A program made the translations under genes and the position numbers. The notes under the pieces were generated by a model. That model worked only from the letters and a program-made list of their open reading frames with translations, did not search any database and was not told the DNA's origin. Below, piece by piece: positions 7,699 to 15,022 of a DNA stretch of 15,480 nucleotides; the stretch's first letter is position 1; the number at the start of each line of letters is the position of its first letter. Origin of the DNA: Thermoplasmata archaeon (GTDB lineage Archaea > Thermoplasmatota > Thermoplasmata > UBA184); the NCBI GenBank assembly GCA_030064695.1, contig JASHYV010000141.1:1-15480 (forward strand), given 5' to 3'.

Positions 7699-8755
7699 GC
7701 ACGCGCTCCAGCGACAGGAATCGGACCCGGTCCGCGTCGCCGACCCCGGCGAGGAGGAACTCCTTCCGGACGCCCTGGGCAACGCGCACGCTGCCCGCGA
7801 TCTCGGGCCAGGCCGCGGTGTGCGAGGCGGGCACGGCCTGCACGAGGTAGCGCGCGTGGGCGTGCTCCGGGTTGCGCGGGTAGGCGCGGAAGTGGGCCCC
7901 GTACTTGAACCCCGTTTTCACCACGAGCCGCCGGCCCCGCAATTCCCGGTACGCCGCCAGCCGCTCGGCGAAGCGGGCGTCCAGTCGGCGGGCGCGACGC
8001 GTCAGCCGCTCCGATGCGACCGGCCGACCGGACCGGGCGTCTCGGACGGTCAGCTGGCCGGTCTCCACCAGGTACGCTGTCTCGAGCAGCGAGAGCTCGA
8101 GCCGCTCGCCGACCCGGCTCCCGTAGGCGAGCGAACGACCCAGCTCCCGCACCGCCTCCGGGTCGTGGACCGTCACCCGGTCCTCGGCGAGCCAGCCTTC
8201 CGTCGGACGGGCGAGCGGCGTCGCCGGCAGCGCCCCCGTCGGAGCCGGCCGTCGCACGCGGTAGTACGTCAGGTCCGACTCTTCGTCCACGAGCGCGAGG
8301 AGCAGGAGCTTCTTCGCGCTCTGGGCCCGCTCCGCCAGGTCGAAGAGCCGCGGGAGGTCGAACCGCTCGCGCTCGCTGAGCGCGTCCACCCAGTACCGGG
8401 ACGGGGTCTTGTGGAGCGTCCCGCCTCGGGGCAGGACGGCGAACGCGATCGGGGGAGGGCTCGCCCGGACGACGTAGCCGCGCTGGCGCAGATCGCGGTA
8501 GACGAGGTAGCGGACCGGGAACGTCGCGGCGTGCCGCACCGCGCGGCGGTAAGCGACCGGCCACTCCACGACGCGGCCCGAGGGGTCGGCGAGGCCGAGA
8601 CGGCCCATCTCGGCGAGGTACACGGCCTCGTACGGGTCCAGCGCGAGAGCGCCGTCCGACCCCGGCGTCCCGAAGAAGCCCTTCGCGTAGACCTGGCTCG
8701 ACTCCGCGGCATCGAGCACGTCCGCCGCGCCGTCGGGGCGGAGCGTCCCGCTCAC
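7691..8755 (-). CDS. endA: tRNA-splicing endonuclease, two-repeat (alpha2) type
   Basis: This 354-aa protein cuts introns from pre-tRNA at bulge-helix-bulge motifs. The active C-terminal repeat has GFKYGAHFRAYPRNP (282-296), HARYLV (300-305) and the segment ending in GVRK (328-331), giving a likely triad of Y292, H300 and K331 with family-like spacing. An N-terminal repeat (about 20-175) shares the winged-helix/nuclease layout (VYRDLRQRGYVV at 85-96) but lacks the triad, as in Archaeoglobus-type enzymes that work as homodimers. The length, slightly above the 305 aa of the Archaeoglobus enzyme, excludes the short alpha4 type. The chosen GTG start overlaps the pyrE stop by 4 bp; the frame stays open upstream through pyrE, but that part shows no homology. 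This is the last gene of the minus-strand operon. Confidence 0.93.
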   Translation of the reverse strand: MSGTLRPDGAADVLDAAESSQVYAKGFFGTPGSDGALALDPYEAVYLAEMGRLGLADPSGRVVEWPVAYRRAVRHAATFPVRYLVYRDLRQRGYVVRASPPPIAFAVLPRGGTLHKTPSRYWVDALSERERFDLPRLFDLAERAQSAKKLLLLALVDEESDLTYYRVRRPAPTGALPATPLARPTEGWLAEDRVTVHDPEAVRELGRSLAYGSRVGERLELSLLETAYLVETGQLTVRDARSGRPVASERLTRRARRLDARFAERLAAYRELRGRRLVVKTGFKYGAHFRAYPRNPEHAHARYLVQAVPASHTAAWPEIAGSVRVAQGVRKEFLLAGVGDADRVRFLSLERVRP

Positions 8756-9297
8756 CGACCGGACCCCTTGAGCTGCGAGTAGGTCAGCAGTGGGTCCAGG
8801 CGGACGCCGGCCTGTGCGAGCCGCTCGCGCGCGCCCGCCTCGCGATCGACGACGACCAGCGCGCGCTCGACGACCGCGCCAGCGCCTCGCAGGATCTCGA
8901 TCGACCTCATCGAGCTCCCGCCGGTCGTGGAGACGTCCTCGATCAGCACGACCCGGGTACCGGGCGCGATCTCGCCCTCGAACGCCTGCTTCGTGCCGTG
9001 CTCCTTCGGCGCCTTGCGGAGCACGGCGTACCGGTGTCCGGTGAGCAGCGCGACGGCGACGACGAGCGGCACCGCGCCCAGCTCCATGCCGGCGACCTGA
9101 TCGGTGGCTCCGACCCGCGCCGCCAGCGCGCGGGCGAGCGTCGCGAGACGGGTGGGCTCCGTCCACGCCTTCTTCACGTCGATGTAGACGTCGCTCTTCT
9201 CGCCCGAGGCGAGGGTGAACTCGCCGAAGCGGACGGCGCCGGCCTCGAGCAGGAGGCGGGCGATCTCCGCCGCCGTCGGCGTCGCAGGATCCGTCAC
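8752..9297 (-). CDS. pyrE: Orotate phosphoribosyltransferase
   Basis: This 181-aa type I phosphoribosyltransferase makes orotidine 5'-phosphate from orotate and PRPP, the penultimate step to UMP. Features seen are FGEFTLASGEKSDVYIDVKKA (split, 24-44), the mobile-loop segment RKAPKEHGTK (94-103) and the PRPP signature VVLIEDVSTTGGS (116-128). The length is in the short archaeal range. The GTG start at 9297 overlaps the carS stop (GTGA) and has AGAAGGTG 5 nt upstream. The frame is open further upstream through carS but carries no pyrE homology there. The next gene, endA, starts within the stop. The pyrimidine product leads to CTP, which CarS uses, so the neighbourhood makes loose metabolic sense. 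Confidence 0.95.
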   Translation of the reverse strand: MTDPATPTAAEIARLLLEAGAVRFGEFTLASGEKSDVYIDVKKAWTEPTRLATLARALAARVGATDQVAGMELGAVPLVVAVALLTGHRYAVLRKAPKEHGTKQAFEGEIAPGTRVVLIEDVSTTGGSSMRSIEILRGAGAVVERALVVVDREAGARERLAQAGVRLDPLLTYSQLKGSGR

Positions 9298-9872
9298 CAG
9301 GGCACCTTCTTGAGGCCGAGCTTGAAGCCGATCCAGTTGAACCCGGCGTGCAGCCCGAGCGTGTAGACGACGAGCCATAAGACCGCTTCCCAGCTGGCGA
9401 AGGTGGCGAGGAAGAGCCCGGGGTAGAGCGCGAGGCCCAGCGCGATCGGGACCAGCACGAACGGCAGCTGGTCGAGGAAGATCGTGCGCGAACCGCTCTC
9501 GCGCCCGAGCCGGCGCTTCAGGAACGAGCCGAGCGCGTCCCCGCCCATGGCGCCGAACGTCAGCAGGGCGACCACCGGCACGGCCGCGAGCAACGACGGC
9601 GCGAATTCCGGGACGAGCTTCCAGCTGGGCGGCGCCAGTAGGATGAGCCACGCCTCGAAGAGCCCGAACGGCATCGCCGCGAAGCCGGCGAACAGGAAGC
9701 CGGACCACGTCTTCGACGGGCCCAGCACGCGCCGGCCATCGCGCGACCAGACTCGGCCGAAGTCCATCGGCGGCCCGACCCCTCGAGGGATCGTGGCGAA
9801 CGCGTTGGCGATGTACGCCGGCAGGAGCACCCAGAGGACCGCGAGCGCGCTCGCGACGATCGGCTCCAGCAC
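9294..9872 (-). CDS. carS: CDP-archaeol synthase (CTP:archaetidyl transferase)
   Basis: This 192-aa integral membrane enzyme activates unsaturated archaetidic acid with CTP to give CDP-archaeol for polar headgroup attachment. About five hydrophobic segments are visible (roughly 5-27, 57-80, 91-109, 138-157 and 160-176). The cytoplasmic signature PPMDFGRVWSRDGRRVLGPS, continuing KTWSG (34-58), is characteristic of the CarS/DUF46 family. GDALGSFLKRRLG (111-123) and LDQLPF (133-138) match the CTP-transferase core shared with bacterial CdsA. The C-terminus, NWIGFKLGLKKVPW, is also typical. The GTG start lies 9 nt after the M20 gene stop, with AAGGT in the gap as a probable ribosome site. Together with the two prenyltransferases upstream, the operon holds three enzymes of ether-lipid synthesis. 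Confidence 0.95.
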   Translation of the reverse strand: MLEPIVASALAVLWVLLPAYIANAFATIPRGVGPPMDFGRVWSRDGRRVLGPSKTWSGFLFAGFAAMPFGLFEAWLILLAPPSWKLVPEFAPSLLAAVPVVALLTFGAMGGDALGSFLKRRLGRESGSRTIFLDQLPFVLVPIALGLALYPGLFLATFASWEAVLWLVVYTLGLHAGFNWIGFKLGLKKVPW

Positions 9873-9881
9873 GGACGACCT

Positions 9882-11507
9882 TCAGGGCTCCCGGACGAAC
9901 CGCTCGATCGAGGCCGCGACGCCTGCGATGAGGCGGGGATCGGCGCTCTCCTCGGCGTCGTGGATCCGGGCGGCCGGGTCCATGCTGCCGAAGACCAGCG
10001 CCGGGATCGGCCGGCCGTGGGGAGTCATGACCTCGCGCAGCGCGCTCGAGTCCGTGCCTCCGTACTCGCCCCGGATCTCATGCGAGCCCAATGTCTCGCC
10101 GAGGATCCGCGCGAGCTTCACGGCCGCGGGGTGGTTCGGCGGCAGCGCGTAGCCGGACCGGCATCGCGCCGGGGGGGCGGCGATCTGCGCGGTCGGGGCC
10201 CGGCTCGCGGCCCACGCCCGGACATAGCCCAGGGCGGCGGCGAGCCCCGCCGAGAGCTCCATCTCCGGGATCAGACGGAGGTCCACGGTGTACGAAGCGG
10301 TGCCGAGCGAGCGGCCGTCGATCCATCCGCGGTCGACCGCCGCCCGCAGCAACGAAAAGGCGACCGGCACGGGGTTGTGGCCCCGGTGCGGGTAGCCTCC
10401 ATGGGCGGACTCGCCGATCACCTGGACCGCTGTCGACTCCGCGGGGATCGAGAGCGCCGTGGTTCCGCCCTCCGTCACCCGGAACGGCGGGGGCGCGAGC
10501 GGGGCCAGTCGAGCCGCAAGCGCCGACCGATCGGGAGCGGGCCCGGCGAAGACCAGGGTCACCGCGTTCGCGATCTGGTTGGCCGCGTCCGATTCGGCAT
10601 GCGCCGCCCGGAGCGTGGCGCGCCCCGGCGCGGGGGCGCCGTCGACGAGGTCGAAGTGCGTGACCGTCGCCCGGCCGGTGAGCACCGGAGCCGGGGCGTG
10701 CCGGTCCGGCCAATCCGGCGAGGCATAAAGGGAGCGCCAGCCGCGCGCGACCTCGTGGAGCCCCACGAGCGCTTCGCCGTAGGCGAGCGCCGTCGAAAGC
10801 GGCACCGGGGCAGAGAACGAACCGTCCAGGAACGCGGCCCCACTCGACGCCGCTGTGGTCTCGGGGCTCCCGTCGGGCAGGAGCGCCACCTCGCCGACCA
10901 GGATCCGATCGGGGTCCTTCGGCGCGAGGCGCGCGTCGTGTTCCTTGATCGCCTCCACGCCGCCCTGGCCTCCGGTCTCCTCGTCGCAGGCGGCGATCAG
11001 CCGCACGTTCCGAGGGAGCCGATCCTCGTCGACGAGTCGCGCGAGGGCCAGCAGGGTGCCGACGACCCCGCTCCCGAGGTCGTCGTTCGATCCACGGCCG
11101 TAGAGTCGGTGGTCGGCCCGGTAGGTGAGCGTGTGCGGAGGACTCCTCCAGCGACCGAGCTGCTCGGTCGGCACGGGGACCACGTCGTAGTGGGCCAGCA
11201 CGAGCACCGTCTCCTCCGCGGCCGCATCGAGATCGACGATCACGTTCGGCCGCGGCGCGCCGTGGAAGTCCCCGGCCACGTCGCCGGCGACCGTGGGGTC
11301 GTAGATGCGGGTCGCGAGGCCGACCTCCCGGGCCGCCCGGACGATCGCGTCCGCCGCCCGCAGGTAGTTCGGCTTCTCGACCCGGCCGTGGAGCGGGTCC
11401 TCGAGGTTCGTGGGGGCGATCGCGACCAGCTGGGTGAGCCAGCGCAAGCCGCGCGGGTCCCCGATCCGGGCCGCCGCCTCTGGGGACGGTTCGAGGCTCG
11501 CCGACAT
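9882..11507 (-). CDS. M20-family metallopeptidase / amidohydrolase, long form
   Basis: This 541-aa zinc hydrolase belongs to the M20 family, which cleaves peptides or N-acyl amino acids and related amides. Metal and catalytic residues are in place: H106 and D108 in LAHYDVVPVP, the bridging Asp in GRGSNDDLGSG (142/143), E176 (base) and E177 in CDEETGG, probably E206 in VGEVALL, and H516 in RIHDAEE. The dimerisation lid carries ESAHGGYPHRGHNPVP (366-381), including the His that completes the partner active site. The protein is longer than the usual ~400 aa. The excess lies mostly at about 210-345, so the lid is enlarged. There is no signal peptide, so it is cytoplasmic. ATG 11507 follows the DUF2070 stop by 9 bp with no clear ribosome site. 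The substrate cannot be read from the sequence. Confidence 0.88.
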   Translation of the reverse strand: MSASLEPSPEAAARIGDPRGLRWLTQLVAIAPTNLEDPLHGRVEKPNYLRAADAIVRAAREVGLATRIYDPTVAGDVAGDFHGAPRPNVIVDLDAAAEETVLVLAHYDVVPVPTEQLGRWRSPPHTLTYRADHRLYGRGSNDDLGSGVVGTLLALARLVDEDRLPRNVRLIAACDEETGGQGGVEAIKEHDARLAPKDPDRILVGEVALLPDGSPETTAASSGAAFLDGSFSAPVPLSTALAYGEALVGLHEVARGWRSLYASPDWPDRHAPAPVLTGRATVTHFDLVDGAPAPGRATLRAAHAESDAANQIANAVTLVFAGPAPDRSALAARLAPLAPPPFRVTEGGTTALSIPAESTAVQVIGESAHGGYPHRGHNPVPVAFSLLRAAVDRGWIDGRSLGTASYTVDLRLIPEMELSAGLAAALGYVRAWAASRAPTAQIAAPPARCRSGYALPPNHPAAVKLARILGETLGSHEIRGEYGGTDSSALREVMTPHGRPIPALVFGSMDPAARIHDAEESADPRLIAGVAASIERFVREP

Positions 11508-11516
11508 CGCTCGCGG

Positions 11517-13328
11517 CTAGCGCAGCGCGAACGCCACGACGAGGGAGCTCGCGATGAGGAGCAACAGACTCGCGGTCAGCATGTTGGTGAACATCGAGAG
11601 CGTGTCGCCGAGGGAGGTCAAAAGGCGAGCGGTGTAGCCGGGACCGAGCACCTTCACCGCCGGCACGGGAGCCGAGCCGAAGCGGACCTCCGCGGCCGCG
11701 AGGTCCGCGACCGCCGCCGCCATCACCGCCTTCGCCTCGCGGGCGAAGGCGTCCAGCGGGAACCGCTCGCCGAGCGGATTGATCCCGCCGTCGACCTCGT
11801 GCACCACATGGTTGTCGGTGGTCAGGACCTCCGCAACGTCCACCACCGTCTCGAGGGCGGCGACGAGCTTCTCGCGGAGCCCGATCACGAGGTTGTTGCC
11901 GTCCACGAGCAGGTACCCGGTGGTCCGGCCGCCGGCCCGGACCGCGAGCGCCCGCATGCCCTGCGGGCCGATACCGTCCTCGCCGATCGAGAATCCGTCC
12001 CGGACCGCGACCCCGACCGCCGGGGGCCCGGGCTGGGCGGCCGCCGTCGCCGCCGCGACCGCGGCGCGGGTGTCGGTCAGGATCTTCTCCGCCGTGGGCG
12101 TGCCGTAGATCACGTCGCCCTGTCCCTCGACGTACGAGTTGTGGGCGTCGACGAGCGCCACGCGCGGTCCGCCGGTCCGCTCGAACTCCCGGACGATGTG
12201 GTCCCCGACGCTGAACGCGATGTCGTCGGTCGGCTGCGGCGCCTGGCTCACCACCACCAGCGCCACGTCGCCCAGGATCTGGGCCCGGGCGTAGGAGCCG
12301 GCGTACGGGGAGGTGAGCGGGCTCGCCCGATCGGAGGCGACCGGGCGAAGCCGCTGGAAGAGATCGCGCGACGCGTTGCCGATCCGGTCGACCTCGGACT
12401 CCGACGGGAGGTCGAGGTCGTGGTCGCAGGGCGTGTGGGGCACGAGCACGACCCCGGCGGTCGGGCCGAGCTGGACCGCGAGCTTGCGGGGGAGATCGCT
12501 GGCCCCGAGCGCAGCGAACGGACCCGGATGCACCGTGGGCAGCGCGACGGTGGCGCGGGCCGAGCCCCCCCGGAAGAAGACGAGCAAGCTTACCGACAGG
12601 TCGGCGGGGATCGCGGACTTCAGGAAGAACTCCTCGAGCGCCTTCGTGGCGGCAGGGTCCCGGGAGCCGACGTGGTCCAGCAGGGGACGGATGAGCGCCA
12701 CTCCGGACGCCTGGAACTCCCGTCGGAGCGGCCGGTCGGCGGCCCGGAGCAGCATGAGGGCGGTGACGAAGGCGATCCCGAGGAAGATCGCCGCCGCCAC
12801 GACGAGCGTCGCGTCGACGCCGACGAGCACGAACCAGGCGATGAGGTAGAGCGCCGACTGCAGCAGCGAGGCGGGCAGCATGCGCAGGTGGCTCGTCCGG
12901 GACACTCCGAAGAGGCTCAGGTGCCGGAACCAGAAGGTCGGGGCCGCGAGGAACACCCCCAGGAGCGCCACCCCGGGCACGATCGACGGCCACAGCCAGA
13001 ACGAGCCCAGCCAGACGACTGCGATCGGGAGGTCGATGAGCAGCGCGAGGAACGCGAGGAACACGGAGCGGTGCAGCTCGAAGCGCCCGCCGAGCCCGGC
13101 GGCAATGCCGGGCGTCGCGAACGCCGCCACGAGGGCGGGGACCGCGAACACGAAGATCCACGCCTCTCCGACGCGGGTCCAGTGGGGCTGGAAGAGCACC
13201 AGGCCGAGCGCCGCCGCGGTCGCCACGATGAGCCCGGCGGTCACCGCCGGTCGGGGCGCCTCGAAGAGGACGTGGCCCCGGCGGACCGCGCGCTTCGCCT
13301 CGGGCGTCGTTTCGGGACTACTGGCCAC
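11517..13328 (-). CDS. DUF2070 family archaeal membrane protein
   Basis: This 603-aa protein has an N-terminal bundle of about six membrane segments (roughly 28-47, 56-78, 88-108, 112-133, 152-171 and 174-195), a large soluble part (200-580), and one C-terminal membrane helix (584-601). The soluble part carries the motifs by which I recognise DUF2070: HPGPFAALGASDLP (267-280), PHTPCDHDLDLPS (298-310 region), DAHNS (394-398) and TTDNH (503-507). Their repeated His and Asp residues suggest a metal-dependent hydrolase-like site, but no function is established for the family. GTG 13328 overlaps the preceding GGGP synthase gene by 11 bp and has GGAGG 4-5 nt upstream, which fixes the start. Being in a lipid-synthesis operon, it may act in membrane lipid or isoprenoid metabolism; that is inference. 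Confidence 0.88.
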   Translation of the reverse strand: MASSPETTPEAKRAVRRGHVLFEAPRPAVTAGLIVATAAALGLVLFQPHWTRVGEAWIFVFAVPALVAAFATPGIAAGLGGRFELHRSVFLAFLALLIDLPIAVVWLGSFWLWPSIVPGVALLGVFLAAPTFWFRHLSLFGVSRTSHLRMLPASLLQSALYLIAWFVLVGVDATLVVAAAIFLGIAFVTALMLLRAADRPLRREFQASGVALIRPLLDHVGSRDPAATKALEEFFLKSAIPADLSVSLLVFFRGGSARATVALPTVHPGPFAALGASDLPRKLAVQLGPTAGVVLVPHTPCDHDLDLPSESEVDRIGNASRDLFQRLRPVASDRASPLTSPYAGSYARAQILGDVALVVVSQAPQPTDDIAFSVGDHIVREFERTGGPRVALVDAHNSYVEGQGDVIYGTPTAEKILTDTRAAVAAATAAAQPGPPAVGVAVRDGFSIGEDGIGPQGMRALAVRAGGRTTGYLLVDGNNLVIGLREKLVAALETVVDVAEVLTTDNHVVHEVDGGINPLGERFPLDAFAREAKAVMAAAVADLAAAEVRFGSAPVPAVKVLGPGYTARLLTSLGDTLSMFTNMLTASLLLLIASSLVVAFALR

Positions 13329-14076
13329 GGGCCCTCCGCACCTCGGCGAGGATCGCTCGGAAGCCCTCGCCGAGCCCTTCCTCTTCCGTGACCGTCCCGG
13401 TGACGAGGGCGTTCGCGCCGGCCTCGAGCACGAGGGCCGCGTCCGCGCCGGTACGAATGCCGCCCCCGACGATCACCGGGATCGAGAGCGCGGCCCGCAC
13501 CGCCTTCACGATCGGTGGGGGCACGGGCGCGGGCGCACCGGAGCCGGCCTCGAGGTACACGTACCGCATGCCCAGGAACTCTGCGGCCAGCGCGTAGCCT
13601 GCGGCGCCCGCGACGTCGTCGCGCGCCACGACGTCCGCCTCGCCGACCTCGCCCACGCGCATCCCGGGCGCGATGACCAGGTAGCCGAGCGGGATCGGCT
13701 CGAGCCCCATTGCGCGCACGGCGGGCGCCGCCCTCGCGTGCGTGCGGATCACGAGGTTCAGGTTGCGGGAATTGAGCATGCTCATGAACAGGACCGCGTC
13801 GGCCTCGGGCGCGAGCGACCCCGGTCCCTCGGGGAAGATGATGACCGGAACGTCTACGGCCCGCTTGATCGCCCGCGCGGCGGCGCCCATGCCCTCCCGG
13901 GAGATCCCGGTCGACCCGCCGAGCAGGATGACGTCGCTGCCGAGCGCCACCGCCCCGGTGGCGATCGCGGCCGCCCGCTCGCCCGGAGACTTGTCCGGAT
14001 CGATCAGGGTGAAGTGAACCGGCCCACGGGCGATGTGCTCCGTGAGGTACCGTTCCACCGGTCCCGGTCCGCTCAT
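13318..14076 (-). CDS. Geranylgeranylglyceryl-phosphate synthase
   Basis: This 252-aa barrel enzyme joins geranylgeranyl diphosphate to sn-glycerol-1-phosphate, the first ether bond of archaeal lipids and the step that sets their stereochemistry. Motifs in order: HFTLIDPDK (21-29), LLGGSTG (51-57), ADAVLFMSMLNSRN (92-105), GYLVIAPGMRVGEVG (131-145), RYVYLEAGSGAP (171-182), VIVGGGIRT (201-209) and the last phosphate loop ALVTGTVTEEE, where the family often has VGN. The length fits group II enzymes. The PcrB-like heptaprenyl version is unlikely in an archaeal lipid operon. The ATG overlaps the DGGGP synthase stop by 4 bp; upstream extension of the frame lies within that gene and has no homology. 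Confidence 0.94.
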   Translation of the reverse strand: MSGPGPVERYLTEHIARGPVHFTLIDPDKSPGERAAAIATGAVALGSDVILLGGSTGISREGMGAAARAIKRAVDVPVIIFPEGPGSLAPEADAVLFMSMLNSRNLNLVIRTHARAAPAVRAMGLEPIPLGYLVIAPGMRVGEVGEADVVARDDVAGAAGYALAAEFLGMRYVYLEAGSGAPAPVPPPIVKAVRAALSIPVIVGGGIRTGADAALVLEAGANALVTGTVTEEEGLGEGFRAILAEVRRARGQ

Positions 14077-14921
14077 CGGAACGCCACGGCCAGGAAGGCG
14101 AACAGGGCGACGGTCATCGCGACCTTGCTCATCGTTTGCTCGTAGTGCAGCCGGTCGGGCAGGAACGCCACCGAGACCGCGAAGATCGCGTCGGCGGCGA
14201 GGACCAGTCCGAGGTAGATTAACCCCGCGTTCGAGACGAGCGTCACGTACCAGAGGACCGGGATCACGCTCAGCGCGACCGCGCCGATCACGGCGGCGGC
14301 GGCGGCCCGGCCGGCGAACGGAAGTCCTCGCCCCTTGGGGAGCGTCGTCCGACCGACGTCCCCGGCCACATCCTCCATGTCCTTGATGATCTCCCGGCTC
14401 AGCGTCGCCAGGAACGCCATCGCGGCGAACGGCGCGACCAGCAGGACCGGCCCCGCGACCGCACCGCCGTACAGGAAGACGAGCCCGGTCAGCAGTGCGA
14501 CCACGCAGTTCCCCACGAATCCCCGCGCCTTGAACCGGAACTCGTAGCCGAGCAGCGCGGCGACCGCGATCGCCAGGATGAGGCCGACCAGCGGAGCGAC
14601 CAGCACGACCGGGACCACGATCGCTACCCCGACGACAAAGAGGCCGATCGCCAGCGCCCGGCCGCCGCCGACCGAGATCGCGCCAGTCACCAGCGGCCGG
14701 TCGGGGTGGTTGGTCCGGTCCCCTTCGAGATCGAGCAGGTCGTTGAGCACGTTGCCGCCCCCCGTGATGAGGGCGGTCGAGAAGGCGGCGAGGACCAGGT
14801 CGAACCAGAACCATCCCGGCTCCGTGATCCCGCTGCCTCGCGCCGCGAGCCCGCCGACGATCGTCCCGAGGAACGAGACCCCGAGGTTCCCGACCCGGAC
14901 GAGGCGGAAGACCGCGGGCAC
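14073..14921 (-). CDS. Digeranylgeranylglyceryl-phosphate synthase (UbiA family)
   Basis: This 282-aa membrane prenyltransferase adds the second geranylgeranyl group to GGGP. About eight or nine hydrophobic helices are visible. The two Mg/diphosphate motifs are N60-DLLD-LEGD68 (GGGNVLNDLLDLEGD) followed by HPDRPL, and R176-EIIKDMEDVAGD188. Both are standard for the archaeal branch of UbiA. The following gene encodes the enzyme of the preceding step, which identifies the substrate well, though UbiA proteins for other prenyl acceptors look similar. The likely start is GTG 14921, the first codon of the operon, with a TATA-like element about 28 nt upstream and no Shine-Dalgarno, so translation may be leaderless. 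The gene overlaps the next by 4 bp (ATGA). Confidence 0.92.
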   Translation of the reverse strand: MPAVFRLVRVGNLGVSFLGTIVGGLAARGSGITEPGWFWFDLVLAAFSTALITGGGNVLNDLLDLEGDRTNHPDRPLVTGAISVGGGRALAIGLFVVGVAIVVPVVLVAPLVGLILAIAVAALLGYEFRFKARGFVGNCVVALLTGLVFLYGGAVAGPVLLVAPFAAMAFLATLSREIIKDMEDVAGDVGRTTLPKGRGLPFAGRAAAAAVIGAVALSVIPVLWYVTLVSNAGLIYLGLVLAADAIFAVSVAFLPDRLHYEQTMSKVAMTVALFAFLAVAFR

Positions 14922-14944
14922 GCTCGCCGATGTCGGGCCCCCTC

Positions 14945-14953
14945 GCTTAACGG
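14945..14953 (-). promoter_or_regulatory. Weak TATA-like element for the minus-strand lipid operon
   Basis: On the minus strand the AT-rich core TTAA (14947-14950, in CCGTTAAGC) stands out from GC-rich surroundings. Its centre is about 28 nt from the GTG at 14921, the distance expected between an archaeal TATA box and the start site of a leaderless transcript. The element is a poor consensus match, so the call rests mostly on position. Confidence 0.4.
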
Positions 14954-14991
14954 TTGTCCTCGACGCCGGTCTCCGCCGGGCCGGCCGGTCG

Positions 14992-14997
14992 TTATAT
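14992..14997 (+). promoter_or_regulatory. TATA box for the M16 peptidase gene
   Basis: TTATAT in a strongly GC-rich spacer is centred about 28 nt before the ATG at 15023. No purine-rich ribosome site lies between them. Both facts fit an archaeal TATA box driving a leaderless mRNA that begins at or next to the start codon. Confidence 0.6.
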
Positions 14998-15022
14998 TCG
15001 AGGAACTCTCGACCCCGTTCGA

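Noticed and set aside
8756..9166. Possible N-terminal extension of EndA upstream of its GTG
   Set aside because: The extension overlaps all of the conserved part of pyrE in another frame, has no EndA homology, and the GTGA overlap with the pyrE stop gives a natural start.
9960..13391. A very long open frame (1143 codons) on the plus strand, opposite the M20 and DUF2070 genes
   Set aside because: It is antisense to two well-recognised genes, is full of Arg, Gly and charged low-complexity sequence, and matches no family I know. High GC removes stop codons from antisense frames.
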